Made by a program: the position numbers and the translations under genes
The notes under the pieces: generated by a model
What the model was told of the DNA's origin: nothing
Database searches by the model: none
What the model saw: only the letters and a program-made list of their open reading frames with translations
Part shown: positions 18,664-29,217 of the stretch, in pieces
Layout of the letters: each line of letters begins with the position of its first letter
How positions within the stretch are numbered: the stretch's first letter is position 1
Origin: Carnobacterium gallinarum DSM 4847
GTDB taxonomy: Bacteria > Bacillota > Bacilli > Lactobacillales > Carnobacteriaceae
DNA length: 64,000 nucleotides
Direction of reading: 5' to 3'
Assembly (NCBI RefSeq): GCF_000744375.1
Contig: NZ_JQLU01000004.1
Coordinates: forward strand, 248,001 to 312,000

Positions 18664-19548
18664 ATGCAAAAATTAGAGAGTAAGATTATGGCATTTTTAA
18701 AAGAAGAATTGGTTCGCTATGCATTGTGTAAAGGAATTGGAGCAAAGCTGAGTATTGAGCTGATTACACATTTAATAGAAAATCCTAGTCTACCTATTGG
18801 TGATTTAGTGAGTAGAATAAATTTAAGTTTAGATAAGCAAGCCTTTTTTTTAAAACAATATCATGCACTCGATTTTAAAGAAATTCAACAAAAGTATGAA
18901 GAATTAGAAATTGGTTGGATAACAATTTTAGACGACCACTACCCAGAATACTTAAAACATAGTTACAATCCACCAGCAGTTTTATTTTATCAAGGGAATA
19001 TTAACCTACTGAATAGAAAAATATTAGCCATTGTTGGCTCAAGAAAAAGTACGAATTATGGTAAGTCTGTCTTGCAAAAACTGTTACCTGAACTGATTGC
19101 TGAAGACTTTGTTACTGTTAGCGGATTAGCATTAGGAATCGATCAAGAAGTTCATCAACAAACAATAAAATTAGGTGGAAATACAATTGGAGTGATTGGC
19201 ACAGGATTGGATTTGTGTTATCCTAAGAACAATCAGGCTTTACAGCAGAGGATGCGTCGTGAACAATTAGTTTTATCTGAATATCCGTTGGGAGCAAAAC
19301 CATTAAAACAACATTTTCCGATGCGAAATCGGATTATTGCAGGGGTATCGGTAGGAACTGTAGTCATTGAAGCCGCTTTTCGGAGTGGAAGTTTAATTAC
19401 TGCTAACTTAGCGTTGCAAGAAGGGCGAGAGGTTTTTGCAATTCCCGGAAATGTTACTAATTTATCCTCAGGTGGAACAAATGATTTAATTGTGCATGGT
19501 GCAAAGTGTGTCACAAATGCTGGTCACATTTTAGAAGAGTTTTACTAA
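18664..19548 (+). CDS. dprA: DNA-processing protein DprA (Smf)
   Basis: Loads RecA on incoming single-stranded DNA during natural transformation. The 294-residue protein has an N-terminal helical domain and the Rossmann-like DprA core: ILAIVGSRKSTNYG near residue 120, VSGLALGIDQEVHQ near 155, GTGLDLCYPKNN near 180, FPMRNRIIAG near 220 and EGREVFAIPGN near 255. The Smf-type C-terminal winged helix is absent, as in many Lactobacillales. Its presence hints at competence capability but does not prove it. Confidence 0.94.
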   Translation: MQKLESKIMAFLKEELVRYALCKGIGAKLSIELITHLIENPSLPIGDLVSRINLSLDKQAFFLKQYHALDFKEIQQKYEELEIGWITILDDHYPEYLKHSYNPPAVLFYQGNINLLNRKILAIVGSRKSTNYGKSVLQKLLPELIAEDFVTVSGLALGIDQEVHQQTIKLGGNTIGVIGTGLDLCYPKNNQALQQRMRREQLVLSEYPLGAKPLKQHFPMRNRIIAGVSVGTVVIEAAFRSGSLITANLALQEGREVFAIPGNVTNLSSGGTNDLIVHGAKCVTNAGHILEEFY

Positions 19549-19733
19549 AAAATACAATAGATATAGGCTCAAAAAATGGTCGAAATCTTTGAACTTTTTC
19601 GTTTATCTTCTATTATATATGAACAAGCTTTAGCTACCACAGTTGACAAAGTACCTATAAATGGAATAAGATGATTAACGATTTCAATTAAAAAAGATGA
19701 ATGTAAAAAAGCTCAGATGAAAGGAGCATTTAT

Positions 19734-21812
19734 TTGGCCTATAAATATTTAGTGATAGTAGAATCACCAGCTAAAGCAAAAACAATTGAAAAGTATTTAG
19801 GCAAAAATTACAAAGTTGTTGCTAGTTTAGGACATATTCGTGATCTCCCTAAAAGTAAGATGGGGGTTGATGTGGAAAGTAATTATGAACCACATTATAT
19901 TTCAATTCGAGGAAAAGGCGACATTATTAAAGACTTAAAAAAACATGCAAAAAAAGCTGAAAAAGTTTTTCTAGCAGCCGATCCAGATAGGGAGGGGGAA
20001 GCCATTGCGTGGCATCTCTCTTTCTTGCTCGGTTTGGATATCGAGGATAAAAATCGTGTTGTCTTTAACGAAATAACTAAAGAAGCAGTTAAAGGTGCCT
20101 TTAAAGAACCCCGCTCAATCAATATGGACCTAGTTGACTCACAACAAGCACGTCGTATTTTAGATCGTCTTGTTGGGTATACGATTAGCCCAATATTATG
20201 GAAAAAAGTAAAAAAAGGATTAAGTGCTGGGCGCGTTCAGTCAGTTGCCTTAAAATTAATCATTGACCGTGAAAATGAAATTACTGCTTTTAAACCAGAA
20301 GAATACTGGAGTATTGGCGGAAACTTTAAAAAAGCTGCTAAGAAATTTAAAGCGAATTTTTATGGAATTGATGGCAAAAAAATGGACTTAAAAAATACTG
20401 AGGATGTCCAAAAAGTCATTAAAAAAATTAAATCTAAAGATTTTGAAGTAACAAAAGTAACGAAAAAAGAACGGAAACGGAATCCGGCTGTACCTTTTAC
20501 AACAAGTAGTTTGCAACAAGAAGCGGCTCGTAAATTAAATTTTAGAACCCGTAAAACCATGATGGTTGCTCAACAGTTGTATGAAGGAATTGCTTTGGGA
20601 CGTGGCGGTTCAGTTGGTTTGATTACCTATATGCGTACAGATTCTACTCGAATTGCGGATAGCGCAAAGGAAGAGGCTGCTGAATTTATTATTAATCAAT
20701 ATGGTAAAGAGTACTCTGCAACGACATTTAAAAAGACTAAAAATGCTCAAGGCTCTCAAGATGCCCATGAAGCGATTCGTCCCTCAAGTGTGCTAAGAAC
20801 ACCAGAAGAAATTGAAAAATATTTAAATAAAGACCAACTGAAGTTGTATAAATTGATTTGGTCGCGTTTAGTAGCAAGTCAAATGACTCCGGCTGTTTTT
20901 GATACAATGCGTGTCGATTTGGTACAAAATGGCGTTCAATTTAGAGCAAATGGACAAAAAATTAAGTTTGCAGGATTTACAAAAGTCTATATTGAAGGCA
21001 ATGATGAAGGAACGGAAGAAAAAGACAATATCTTGCCTGATATGGAGCAAGGAGACATAGTTAAATCTGTTGATATTGAACCAAAACAACACTTTACTCA
21101 GCCTCCTGCTCGATTTACAGAAGCAACCTTGATTCGTTCCTTAGAAGAAAATGGTGTTGGGAGACCGTCTACCTATGCACCAACGCTAGAAACAATTCAA
21201 CGTCGTTACTATGTAAAATTAGAAAGCAAACGTTTTGAACCAACTGAACTTGGTAGCATTGTCAATACGATGATCGTTGAGTTTTTCCCGCAAATTGTCG
21301 ATATTCATTTTACAGCGGATATGGAACAACAATTGGATTTTGTTGAAGAAGGCAAAGAAAATTGGGTTGATGTTATCGATCGTTTCTATAAACCTTTTGC
21401 GATTGAAGTTGCTAAGGCTGAAGAAGGTATTGAAAAAATTCAAATTAAAGATGAGCCAGCGGGATTTGATTGTGAATTATGTGGTCATCCCATGGTGATT
21501 AAATTAGGTCGTTATGGCAAATTCTATGCATGTAGCAATTTTCCAGAATGTCGAAATACTAAAGCAATTGTTAAAGAAATTGGCGTAACTTGTCCGGTTT
21601 GTAAAGAAGGTCAAGTAATCGAACGCAAATCGAAAAAGAATCGTATTTTTTATGGTTGTGATAAGTATCCAGGATGTGAGTTTGTTTCTTGGGATAAACC
21701 AGTTGGACGTGATTGTCCGAAGTGCCAACATTATCTAGTTGAGAAAAAACTAAAAGGTGGCAAACAAGTAATCTGTAGTAGTTGTGATTATAAGGAAGCT
21801 GTCCAAAAATAA
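19734..21812 (+). CDS. topA: DNA topoisomerase I
   Basis: Type IA topoisomerase that relaxes negative supercoils. The 692-residue protein starts at a TTG with AAAGGAG 8 nt upstream. The TOPRIM domain opens [17 protein letters not shown] and has [13 protein letters not shown]. The catalytic Tyr is in [10 protein letters not shown] near residue 303. Three C4 zinc ribbons close the protein (CELC..CSNFPEC, CPVC..CDKYPGC, CPKC..CSSC). The order dprA-topA-trmFO-xerC-hslVU-codY is the same as in Bacillus subtilis. Confidence 0.97.
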   Translation: MAYKYLVIVESPAKAKTIEKYLGKNYKVVASLGHIRDLPKSKMGVDVESNYEPHYISIRGKGDIIKDLKKHAKKAEKVFLAADPDREGEAIAWHLSFLLGLDIEDKNRVVFNEITKEAVKGAFKEPRSINMDLVDSQQARRILDRLVGYTISPILWKKVKKGLSAGRVQSVALKLIIDRENEITAFKPEEYWSIGGNFKKAAKKFKANFYGIDGKKMDLKNTEDVQKVIKKIKSKDFEVTKVTKKERKRNPAVPFTTSSLQQEAARKLNFRTRKTMMVAQQLYEGIALGRGGSVGLITYMRTDSTRIADSAKEEAAEFIINQYGKEYSATTFKKTKNAQGSQDAHEAIRPSSVLRTPEEIEKYLNKDQLKLYKLIWSRLVASQMTPAVFDTMRVDLVQNGVQFRANGQKIKFAGFTKVYIEGNDEGTEEKDNILPDMEQGDIVKSVDIEPKQHFTQPPARFTEATLIRSLEENGVGRPSTYAPTLETIQRRYYVKLESKRFEPTELGSIVNTMIVEFFPQIVDIHFTADMEQQLDFVEEGKENWVDVIDRFYKPFAIEVAKAEEGIEKIQIKDEPAGFDCELCGHPMVIKLGRYGKFYACSNFPECRNTKAIVKEIGVTCPVCKEGQVIERKSKKNRIFYGCDKYPGCEFVSWDKPVGRDCPKCQHYLVEKKLKGGKQVICSSCDYKEAVQK

Positions 21813-21816
21813 ATAC

Positions 21817-21860
21817 AAAGGCTGACTATGTGCGAACTTTGCATATAGTTAGCTTTTTAT
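21817..21860 (+). terminator. intrinsic terminator after topA
   Basis: AAGGCTGACTATGTGC pairs with GCATATAGTTAGCTTT through several G-U pairs, with a T-run after it. Confidence 0.75.
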
Positions 21861-22018
21861 TGTTCTTAAATTTCCGCTAAGCTTTTATTTTTTCTCCCTT
21901 TTAGATTTAACTTTTATGCAAACAAGTGTATAATTATATCTAATAGAAAACGCTAACTAAACAATGTAAGGAACCTCCAAATAGAGACTGCGTTTTTAGA
22001 AAGAAGGGGATAATTTAA

Positions 22019-23338
22019 ATGGAAAATCAACAATTTGTCAATGTAATTGGTGCAGGGCTAGCAGGTAGTGAAGCAGCTTTTCAAATTGCCGAAAGAGGTG
22101 TACAGGTACATCTATATGAAATGCGCCCTGTAAGAAATACTGAAGCGCACCATAGCCCTAACTTTGCTGAACTTGTATGTACAAACTCATTAAGAGCTAA
22201 TCAGGTAACAAATGCAGCCGGTTTATTAAAAGAAGAAATGCGTCAATTTCATTCACTTATTATCGCCGAAGCAGATGCAACAGCGATTCCAGCTGGAGGA
22301 GCATTAGCTGTAGACCGAGAATCATTTTCTGGGAATATTACAAAGCGCTTAAAAAATCATCCTAATATTACGGTTTATTCAGAAGAGGTCACCTCGTTAC
22401 CGGAAGGACCGACAATTATTGCGACAGGTCCGTTAACTTCTGAGGCTTTAGCTAAGGAAATTTCTGATTTTACAGAGTCAGATGGCCTTTACTTTTATGA
22501 TGCAGCTGCCCCAATTATCGATAAAAATTCAATTGATATGGACAAAGTGTATTTAAAGTCTCGTTATGATAAAGGAGAAGCCGCCTATTTAAATTGCCCG
22601 ATGAATGAGACTGAGTTTAATCGTTTTTATGATGCTCTAGTGGAAGCAGAAGTTGCTCCTTTGAAGTCTTTTGAAAAAGAGAAATTTTTTGAAGGATGCA
22701 TGCCAATTGAAGTCATGGCGAAGCGTGGTCGTAAGACACTTTTATTTGGACCAATGAAGCCTGTGGGTCTAGAAGATCCTAAAACCAATCGACGTCCTTT
22801 TGCTGTTGTTCAATTACGCCAAGATGATGCAGCTGGTTCACTATATAATTTAGTTGGTTTTCAAACTCATTTGAAATGGGGAGAACAAAAGCGATTATTG
22901 CAGTTAATTCCTGGATTAGAAAACGCTGAAATTGTTCGTTATGGTGTGATGCATCGAAATACATTTATGAAATCACCTGATTTGCTAGAAGCTACTTATC
23001 AATCGAAGAAGCGCCCTGATTTATTTTTTGCTGGTCAAATGACAGGTGTTGAAGGGTATGTTGAAAGTGCAGCTAGTGGATTGTTAGCTGGAATTAATGC
23101 GGCCCGACTTGTTAAAGGTGAAGAATTGCTAATCTTATCAGATGAAACAGCAATGGGTAGTATGGCTTATTATATTACACATGCAGATGCTCGCTACTTC
23201 CAACCAATGAATGCGAATTTCGGATTATTTCCACCGTTACGTGAACCAATTCGTGACAAATCTTTGAGAAATGCGGAATATGCTAAGCGTTCTTTGGAAG
23301 TTTTATCGAATTTAGAGAAAATTCACTCAATTCAATAA
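22019..23338 (+). CDS. trmFO: methylene-THF:tRNA (uracil-54-C5) methyltransferase
   Basis: FAD- and folate-dependent enzyme that makes ribothymidine 54 in tRNA (old name gid). The 439-residue protein opens with the FAD-binding [19 protein letters not shown] and carries the family segments [40 protein letters not shown] and [19 protein letters not shown]. Unlike SAM-dependent TrmA it uses methylene-THF, linking it to the folate genes elsewhere in the window. A TATAAT near 21930 could be its promoter. Confidence 0.96.
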   Translation: MENQQFVNVIGAGLAGSEAAFQIAERGVQVHLYEMRPVRNTEAHHSPNFAELVCTNSLRANQVTNAAGLLKEEMRQFHSLIIAEADATAIPAGGALAVDRESFSGNITKRLKNHPNITVYSEEVTSLPEGPTIIATGPLTSEALAKEISDFTESDGLYFYDAAAPIIDKNSIDMDKVYLKSRYDKGEAAYLNCPMNETEFNRFYDALVEAEVAPLKSFEKEKFFEGCMPIEVMAKRGRKTLLFGPMKPVGLEDPKTNRRPFAVVQLRQDDAAGSLYNLVGFQTHLKWGEQKRLLQLIPGLENAEIVRYGVMHRNTFMKSPDLLEATYQSKKRPDLFFAGQMTGVEGYVESAASGLLAGINAARLVKGEELLILSDETAMGSMAYYITHADARYFQPMNANFGLFPPLREPIRDKSLRNAEYAKRSLEVLSNLEKIHSIQ

Positions 23339-23404
23339 TCTATTGATTGTATTCTTCCTGCTGATATGATAAAGTAATTTTGTCTATGAGTAGGAGGGAT
23401 TTTT

Positions 23405-24304
23405 TTGAAGGAATTACAATGGAAAGAGACCTTTTTGCAGTATTTGATTGTAGAACGGCACTACTCTGAATTAACTAAAAAAGCCTATGATGAAGATATC
23501 GCTGATTTTTCTGAATTTTTAGTGGAAACTGGTGATGCATCTTTTTTAAAAGTAGAGTTGCCAGATGTTCGGATTTATTTAGGAAGATTGAATGAGAAAC
23601 AATTTAGTCGAAATACTATTTCTCGCAAAATTTCTAGTTTACGGGCGTTTTATCAATTTCTCTTAAAAAATGAAGTTATGGCAGATAATCCTTTTTCGTA
23701 TGTTAATTTGAAGAAAAAAGCTTTACGATTGCCACGTTTTTTTTATGAAAAAGAAATGGATGCACTTTTTGCTGCAGTTAAAGGTGATGAACCGTTAGAT
23801 ATTCGTAATGAAGCTCTCTTAGAAGTTTTGTATGGTACGGGAATTCGGGTGACGGAGTGTCGCAATATTCAGATACAGGATATTGATTTTGAATTAGGAG
23901 TATTATTGGTTCATGGAAAAGGGAACAAGGAAAGATATGTACCTTTTGGTCATTATGCTGCTGTTGCTATGCAAAATTATCTGAAGTTAAGTCGTCAAGT
24001 GTTAATGGATAAATATCATAAAAATCATGATTATTTATTTATCAATCATTATGGTGCTCAAATAACAGCAACTGGAATTGAATATGTACTCAATCAAGTG
24101 ATTAAAAAAAGTAGTCTAACATCTGAAATAAACCCTCATATGCTGCGTCATACGTTTGCAACTCATTTATTGAATAATGGTGCTGATATGCGGACTGTGC
24201 AGGAATTATTGGGACATGCAAGTTTATCTTCAACACAGATATATGCTCATGTAACTAAAGAGCATTTGCAAAAAGATTATCGAGCGTTTCATCCACGAGC
24301 GTAA
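23405..24304 (+). CDS. xerC: tyrosine recombinase XerC
   Basis: Resolves chromosome dimers at dif together with XerD. The 299-residue protein has an N-terminal SAM-like core-binding domain and a C-terminal catalytic domain. The catalytic residues are visible: Arg in YGTGIRVTECRN, then HMLRHTFATHLLNNGADMR (His and Arg), LLGHAS (His) and the nucleophile Tyr in TQIYAHVT. It starts at TTG 23405 with TAGGAGGG upstream. First gene of the xerC-hslV-hslU-codY operon (codV-W-X-Y in Bacillus). Confidence 0.95.
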   Translation: MKELQWKETFLQYLIVERHYSELTKKAYDEDIADFSEFLVETGDASFLKVELPDVRIYLGRLNEKQFSRNTISRKISSLRAFYQFLLKNEVMADNPFSYVNLKKKALRLPRFFYEKEMDALFAAVKGDEPLDIRNEALLEVLYGTGIRVTECRNIQIQDIDFELGVLLVHGKGNKERYVPFGHYAAVAMQNYLKLSRQVLMDKYHKNHDYLFINHYGAQITATGIEYVLNQVIKKSSLTSEINPHMLRHTFATHLLNNGADMRTVQELLGHASLSSTQIYAHVTKEHLQKDYRAFHPRA

Positions 24305-24349
24305 AATACAAGAGGAAGAAGCCCGTAAAAAAAGCAGGAGGAAAGAATT

Positions 24350-24889
24350 ATGACAACATTTCATGCAACAACGATATTTGCTATTAACCATAATGGAAAG
24401 TCTGCAATGGCTGGAGATGGTCAAGTTACAATGGGTGAATCGGTAATTATGAAGGGAACTGCGCGAAAAGTTCGTCGCATTTATAACGGTGAAGTTTTAG
24501 TAGGATTTGCAGGAAGCGTAGCAGATGCCTTTACCTTGGAAGAAAAATTTGAAGGCAAGTTAAACGAATACAAAGGCAACTTGAAACGTGCTGCTGTTGA
24601 GTTAGCTCAGGAATGGCGTACAGATCGTGCAATGCAAAAATTAGAAGCTTTACTGATTGTGATGAACAAAGACGAGATGCTAATGGTAAGTGGTGGTGGT
24701 GAAGTCATTGAACCAGATGATGGTATCTTAGCAATCGGTTCAGGAGGCAATTATGCATTATCTGCTGGTCGTGCCTTAAAGAAACATGGACAACATTTGT
24801 CTGCCAAAGAAATTGCCAAGGAAAGTTTGACAGTTGCAGCAGATATTTGTGTCTTTACGAATCATAATATTATCGTTGAAGAATTATAA
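24350..24889 (+). CDS. hslV: ATP-dependent protease subunit HslV (ClpQ)
   Basis: Proteolytic subunit of the HslUV protease, 179 residues. The N-terminus [27 protein letters not shown] has the extended form seen in Bacillus ClpQ, where the residue after Met (Thr here, Ser in B. subtilis) is the candidate nucleophile after processing. In the E. coli form the nucleophile aligns with the second [16 protein letters not shown] is conserved. Followed 18 bp later by its ATPase partner. Confidence 0.96.
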   Translation: MTTFHATTIFAINHNGKSAMAGDGQVTMGESVIMKGTARKVRRIYNGEVLVGFAGSVADAFTLEEKFEGKLNEYKGNLKRAAVELAQEWRTDRAMQKLEALLIVMNKDEMLMVSGGGEVIEPDDGILAIGSGGNYALSAGRALKKHGQHLSAKEIAKESLTVAADICVFTNHNIIVEEL

Positions 24890-24907
24890 AAAGGAAGTGC
24901 TAATGTA

Positions 24908-26332
24908 ATGATGAATGCAAATATGCAAATGACTCCAAAAGAAATTGTAGCAGAGTTAGATAAATATATTATCGGACAACAGCAAGCCAAAAAATCTGTA
25001 GCTGTGGCTTTACGTAATCGTTATCGCCGGATGCAATTGGATGAAGAGATGCAACGTGAAGTTACGCCTAAGAATATGTTGATGATTGGTCCAACAGGTG
25101 TAGGGAAAACTGAAATTGCTCGTCGATTAGCACAATTAGTCAATGCTCCTTTTTTGAAAGTTGAAGCGACTAAATTTACAGAAGTTGGTTATGTTGGACG
25201 TGATGTAGAATCAATGGTACGCGACTTAGTTGAAAATGCAATTCAAATCGTTGAAAAACAACAATATTCGGCTGTTTATTTAAAAGCTGAAAAAAATGCA
25301 GTTGATCATTTGGCTAAATTATTGGTACCAGGGATAAAAAAAGAGAAGAAAAAAGCGGAATCAACGAATCCATTTGAAAGTATGATGCACAATATGGGCA
25401 TGAATATGGATCAAATGAATGGAGCTGAACTAGAAGAAGAAGTGACTGAACAGATTTCAACAAATCGTGAAGTAATTAAGCAGCAGATTCGAGATGGGTT
25501 ACTTGACCAACGTGAATTAACTGTTGAGCTTGAAGAACGTAAAAAAACAGTGAATTCTCCAATGAATGCTGGTTTAGAGCAAATGGGAATTGATCTAAAT
25601 GATACTTTAGGTGCATTAACACCGAAACGTAAAGTAAAACGCACCGTGACTGTAAAAGAAGCATTAGAATTGTTTATTCAAGAAGAATCAGAGAAATTAG
25701 TGAATCCTGAAGATCTTCATTCTGAAGCAATTCGTTTGGCACAAAATACTGGAATTATTTTTATTGATGAAATTGATAAAATTACGTCTAAATCAGGTGG
25801 TCAAAGTGGAGAAGTTTCTCGTGAAGGTGTTCAACGTGATATTTTGCCAATCGTTGAAGGATCATCTGTTAGTACAAAGTATGGTGTGATTCAAACAGAT
25901 CATATTCTATTTGTAGCTTCAGGAGCATTCCATGTGTCTAAACCGAGTGATTTAATTCCTGAATTGCAAGGACGTTTCCCGATTCGTGTTGAATTAGATG
26001 ACTTAGATGCCCAAGATTTTGTCAAAATTTTGACAGAACCAAATAATGCTTTAATTAAGCAATATGTAGCAATGCTAGGCACTGAGAATATTGATGTTAC
26101 CTTTACTTTTGAAGCGATTGAACGCTTAGCTGAAATTGCTTATCAAGTCAATCATGAAACAGATAATATTGGAGCTCGCCGTCTTCATACAATTCTAGAA
26201 AAATTGTTGGAAGATTTGTTATTTGAAGCACCAGATATGCACATGGGAGATATTACAATTACTGAAAGCTATGTAAATGAAAAAATAGCACATATTGTAG
26301 CGGATAAAGATTTAAGTCGCTATATTTTATAA
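24908..26332 (+). CDS. hslU: ATP-dependent protease ATPase subunit HslU (ClpY)
   Basis: AAA+ unfoldase partner of HslV, 474 residues. Walker A GPTGVGKTE is near residue 62, and Walker B IIFIDEIDKIT near 280. The inserted I-domain runs between them (about 110-240, rich in Glu, Lys and Met). Sensor segments GRFPIRVEL and DNIGARRLHTILE are present. Two adjacent ATG codons (24908, 24911) could both serve as start. Confidence 0.96.
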   Translation: MMNANMQMTPKEIVAELDKYIIGQQQAKKSVAVALRNRYRRMQLDEEMQREVTPKNMLMIGPTGVGKTEIARRLAQLVNAPFLKVEATKFTEVGYVGRDVESMVRDLVENAIQIVEKQQYSAVYLKAEKNAVDHLAKLLVPGIKKEKKKAESTNPFESMMHNMGMNMDQMNGAELEEEVTEQISTNREVIKQQIRDGLLDQRELTVELEERKKTVNSPMNAGLEQMGIDLNDTLGALTPKRKVKRTVTVKEALELFIQEESEKLVNPEDLHSEAIRLAQNTGIIFIDEIDKITSKSGGQSGEVSREGVQRDILPIVEGSSVSTKYGVIQTDHILFVASGAFHVSKPSDLIPELQGRFPIRVELDDLDAQDFVKILTEPNNALIKQYVAMLGTENIDVTFTFEAIERLAEIAYQVNHETDNIGARRLHTILEKLLEDLLFEAPDMHMGDITITESYVNEKIAHIVADKDLSRYIL

Positions 26333-26357
26333 GTTTAACTGATGGAGGAATAGCATA

Positions 26358-27167
26358 ATGAATGAATTACTTTTAAAAATGCGTCAAATCAATAGTATGT
26401 TACAACAAGAAGGTGGATTTGACTCTACCAAGGTGGCGAAAGCTGGGGAGCTTCCATTTAATAAGATGGTAGAAGTTTTGGGGGATTCATTGGATGCGAA
26501 TACCTATTTAATTAGTGAAAGCGGAATTTTACTAGGTTTCAATGAAAAGCATGGCATGAATAATGAGCGTGTTAAACAAATGTTGCAAGATAAAAAATTT
26601 CCACAAGATTATACAAGAAGTATGCTGAGTATTACCGAAACAAAAGCAAATATTGGAATTGAAAGTGATTATACTGCTTTTCCAGTTGAAAATCGAGATT
26701 TATTCGCAGAAGGGTTAACTACTTTAGTTCCTATTTATGGAGCAGGTGAACGCTTAGGGACGATTATATTGGGACGAATTACCCGCGAATTTACAGATAG
26801 CGACTTAATTTTGACTGAGTATAGTGCAACGATTGTAGGGATGGAAATCCTTTATCAAAAATCAAATCAAATTGAAGAAGAAACAAGAAGTTTAGCTATT
26901 GTTCAAATGGCGATTAAAACCTTATCTTACAGTGAATTGAAGGCTGTTAAAGCAATCTTTGAGGAATTAGATGGAACAGAGGGGCGTTTAGTTGCTTCAA
27001 CAATTGCAGATAAAATTGGGATTACACGTTCCGTGATTGTGAATGCTCTTAGAAAATTAGAATCAGGTGGTATTATTGACTCTAGGTCCTTGGGGATGAA
27101 AGGAACTTATATTCGAGTGAATAATCCTAAGTTTATTACGGAACTTGCACGAGAACAAGTCTATTAA
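26358..27167 (+). CDS. codY: GTP-sensing transcriptional repressor CodY
   Basis: Global repressor of nitrogen and amino-acid metabolism, activated by branched-chain amino acids and, in some genera, GTP. The N-terminal GAF-type ligand domain is followed by a winged helix at about residues 205-240 ([41 protein letters not shown]). It is slightly longer than the B. subtilis protein because of an insert near residues 18-35 ([16 protein letters not shown]). Last gene of the xerC-hslVU operon. The trp and transporter genes in this window are possible targets, but no CodY box was scored. Confidence 0.96.
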   Translation: MNELLLKMRQINSMLQQEGGFDSTKVAKAGELPFNKMVEVLGDSLDANTYLISESGILLGFNEKHGMNNERVKQMLQDKKFPQDYTRSMLSITETKANIGIESDYTAFPVENRDLFAEGLTTLVPIYGAGERLGTIILGRITREFTDSDLILTEYSATIVGMEILYQKSNQIEEETRSLAIVQMAIKTLSYSELKAVKAIFEELDGTEGRLVASTIADKIGITRSVIVNALRKLESGGIIDSRSLGMKGTYIRVNNPKFITELAREQVY

Positions 27168-27173
27168 TAGTAG

Positions 27174-27215
27174 AAAAAGTTATCTCAAGTCACTTATATT
27201 GAGGTAGCTTTTTCA
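27174..27215 (+). terminator. intrinsic terminator after codY
   Basis: AAAAAGTTATCTCAA pairs with TTGAGGTAGCTTTTT, ending in a T-run. Confidence 0.82.
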
Positions 27216-27263
27216 TTAGTTTAGTGGGTTAATTTTAGTTAAATGGAAAAGGGGGAATAGAGA

Positions 27264-28142
27264 ATGACGATTCAACTTGAAAATGAAAAATTAGTTGTAG
27301 TTGTTTTAGAAAAAGGAGCCGAATTGGCTAGTATTAAAAGTAAAGAAACTGGTATTGAATATTTATGGCAAGCTGATCCAGCCTATTGGGGTCGTCATGC
27401 GCCTGTATTATTCCCGATTGTCGGACGTTTAAAAGAGGATCAATATCAATTAGAGGGAAAAACTTATGCAATGGGGCAGCACGGGTTTGCTCGTGATGAA
27501 GCATTTGAAGTAGTGGAGCAGAGTGAAACGTCTGTGACTTTAGCTTTAACATCAACTGAAGAAACAAAGGTGAACTATCCATACGATTTTCGTCTATTTA
27601 TTCGTTATACGTTAACGGAGAACACTGTTAAAACTCATTATAAGGTTGAAAATCCAAGTTCAGCAACAGATATGTATTTTTCAATTGGTGCACACCCAGG
27701 ATTTAATGTGCCTTTGACAGAGGATACGGTCTTTGAAGATTATTTCTTTAGTTTCTCTCCACGTAAAACGCGAACAACAATTCCTTTACAAGGCGCTTAT
27801 TTAAATACGCCAGCAAAAACACTAGCTCAAACCAATACAGATATTGCTTTAAGTCGTCATTTATTTGATAATGATGCCTTAATCTATGAAGTAAAAGGTG
27901 AAAATATTTTTACGATTCAATCTGAGAAAAATAACTATGCTGTTTCAGTAAAATTCACTGATTTTCCATATGTTGGAATTTGGTCGCCACCTAAGACTGA
28001 TGCGCCATTTGTTTGTATTGAACCGTGGTTTGGAATTGCGGATGCTCTTGATGCAACAGGCAATTTAAAAGAAAAATTAGGGATTCGTGTATTAACACCG
28101 CAAGAAGAATTTCAAGCGGAATTCGATATTACTGTTCGTTAA
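27264..28142 (+). CDS. aldose 1-epimerase family protein (LacX-like)
   Basis: A 292-residue galactose-mutarotase-fold protein. Typical segments are YLWQADPAYWGRHAPVLFPIVGRL near residue 32, GQHGFARDEAFEV near 72, SIGAHPGFNVPL near 142 (His) and CIEPWFGIAD near 248 (the catalytic Glu region). This pattern is the LacX/YeaD-like branch found in lactose or tagatose clusters of lactic acid bacteria. Here it stands alone with no sugar genes nearby, so the substrate is open. Confidence 0.85.
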   Translation: MTIQLENEKLVVVVLEKGAELASIKSKETGIEYLWQADPAYWGRHAPVLFPIVGRLKEDQYQLEGKTYAMGQHGFARDEAFEVVEQSETSVTLALTSTEETKVNYPYDFRLFIRYTLTENTVKTHYKVENPSSATDMYFSIGAHPGFNVPLTEDTVFEDYFFSFSPRKTRTTIPLQGAYLNTPAKTLAQTNTDIALSRHLFDNDALIYEVKGENIFTIQSEKNNYAVSVKFTDFPYVGIWSPPKTDAPFVCIEPWFGIADALDATGNLKEKLGIRVLTPQEEFQAEFDITVR

Positions 28143-28146
28143 CTAA

Positions 28147-28195
28147 AAAACATCTGAAATCCATGTTTAGCTCGTTGGATTTCAGATGTTTCTTA
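28147..28195. terminator. bidirectional terminator between lacX-like gene and plsY
   Basis: AACATCTGAAATCCA and its exact reverse complement form a 15-bp stem with a 12-nt loop and A/T tracts on both sides. Confidence 0.9.
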
Positions 28196-28205
28196 ATTTT
28201 CAGTG

Positions 28206-28820
28206 TTATTTATTCGTTTTCTCTTTTTTGTAGCCTAATCCAAAAGGAACTTTATTTTCAGTGCCATCTATTATTCGGGTAATATTTGCTCGATGTCGAT
28301 AAATAATAAAGACCATTAAGATACAAGCGATTATTGTTAGTATGGGATCGTGATAATACCAACTTGTTGGTGCTACGATTAGCATTGCAATAATGCTAGC
28401 CAAACTGACCATTCTGGTAATGTAAATCAGTGAGACGAATAAAATCGCACAAAAGACAAAGAATTGAGGATTGTAAGCCAATAAAGCACCTGCACTAGTT
28501 GCAACAGCTTTACCACCTTTAAATTGAGCGAAAATAGGATACGTATGTCCGATGATTGCTCCTAACCCAATTGCTAAGGCGTTGACATCACTGTGAAAGA
28601 ATAGCGGCAAGCTAGCAGCTAAGGTTCCTTTGAGAATGTCCATCAACAATACAACGGTTCCAGCTTTTTTTCCTAGAACACGATATGTATTCGTTGTTCC
28701 TGAATTTCCGCTGCCAAAATTACGAATATCTTTATGATAAAATAATTTACCAATCCAAACACCAGACGGAATTGATCCTAGCAAATAAGCAATTACTAGC
28801 ATGATACTAATTTTTAGCAA
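28206..28820 (-). CDS. plsY: glycerol-3-phosphate acyltransferase PlsY
   Basis: Membrane acyltransferase that uses acyl-phosphate to acylate glycerol-3-phosphate, the first step of phospholipid synthesis. The 204-residue protein has several transmembrane segments and the three PlsY motifs: [11 protein letters not shown] and [20 protein letters not shown] near the N-terminus, [21 protein letters not shown] mid-protein, and a C-terminal [13 protein letters not shown]. Divergent from parE, a conserved neighbourhood in low-GC Gram-positives. Confidence 0.95.
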   Translation of the reverse strand: MLKISIMLVIAYLLGSIPSGVWIGKLFYHKDIRNFGSGNSGTTNTYRVLGKKAGTVVLLMDILKGTLAASLPLFFHSDVNALAIGLGAIIGHTYPIFAQFKGGKAVATSAGALLAYNPQFFVFCAILFVSLIYITRMVSLASIIAMLIVAPTSWYYHDPILTIIACILMVFIIYRHRANITRIIDGTENKVPFGLGYKKEKTNK

Positions 28821-29217
28821 ATAAAATCGCTCCTAATCTATCAAAAAATCTGTTCGCCATATTTTAGCATTTTCCAGGAACGATGGCTAGTCCTTTGGAA
28901 AATATTATCGCTAAAGCCTGATTTTAGTAAGAGCTTATTTGCTAGAAAGCTCTAGAATTTAGTATAGAGCAAAGATATTACTAGAACTTTTAGGATAAAA
29001 AATGGTATTATAGCCAATACAGACAATCTTTGCGTTGACGAGTTTACTTTTGTATCAAAATAAAAGAATTTATCCAGTCGGAAAGCGACTTTTGTAAGGA
29101 AAAAAAACTTTTTCTATGCAAAATGTCCTTTTAGACTTTTCATTATTTGCAAGATAGAGTATCATTGTATAGATGCGCGAACTATTAGCGCTAGTTATGG
29201 TCTAAGGAGTTTTGAAG
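28821..29217. other. divergent intergenic region plsY / parE
   Basis: About 400 bp without a gene. It must hold both promoters. A TTGACG at about 29034 is visible but I could not pair it with a convincing -10. There is no large hairpin and no small gene with a good ribosome binding site. Confidence 0.5.
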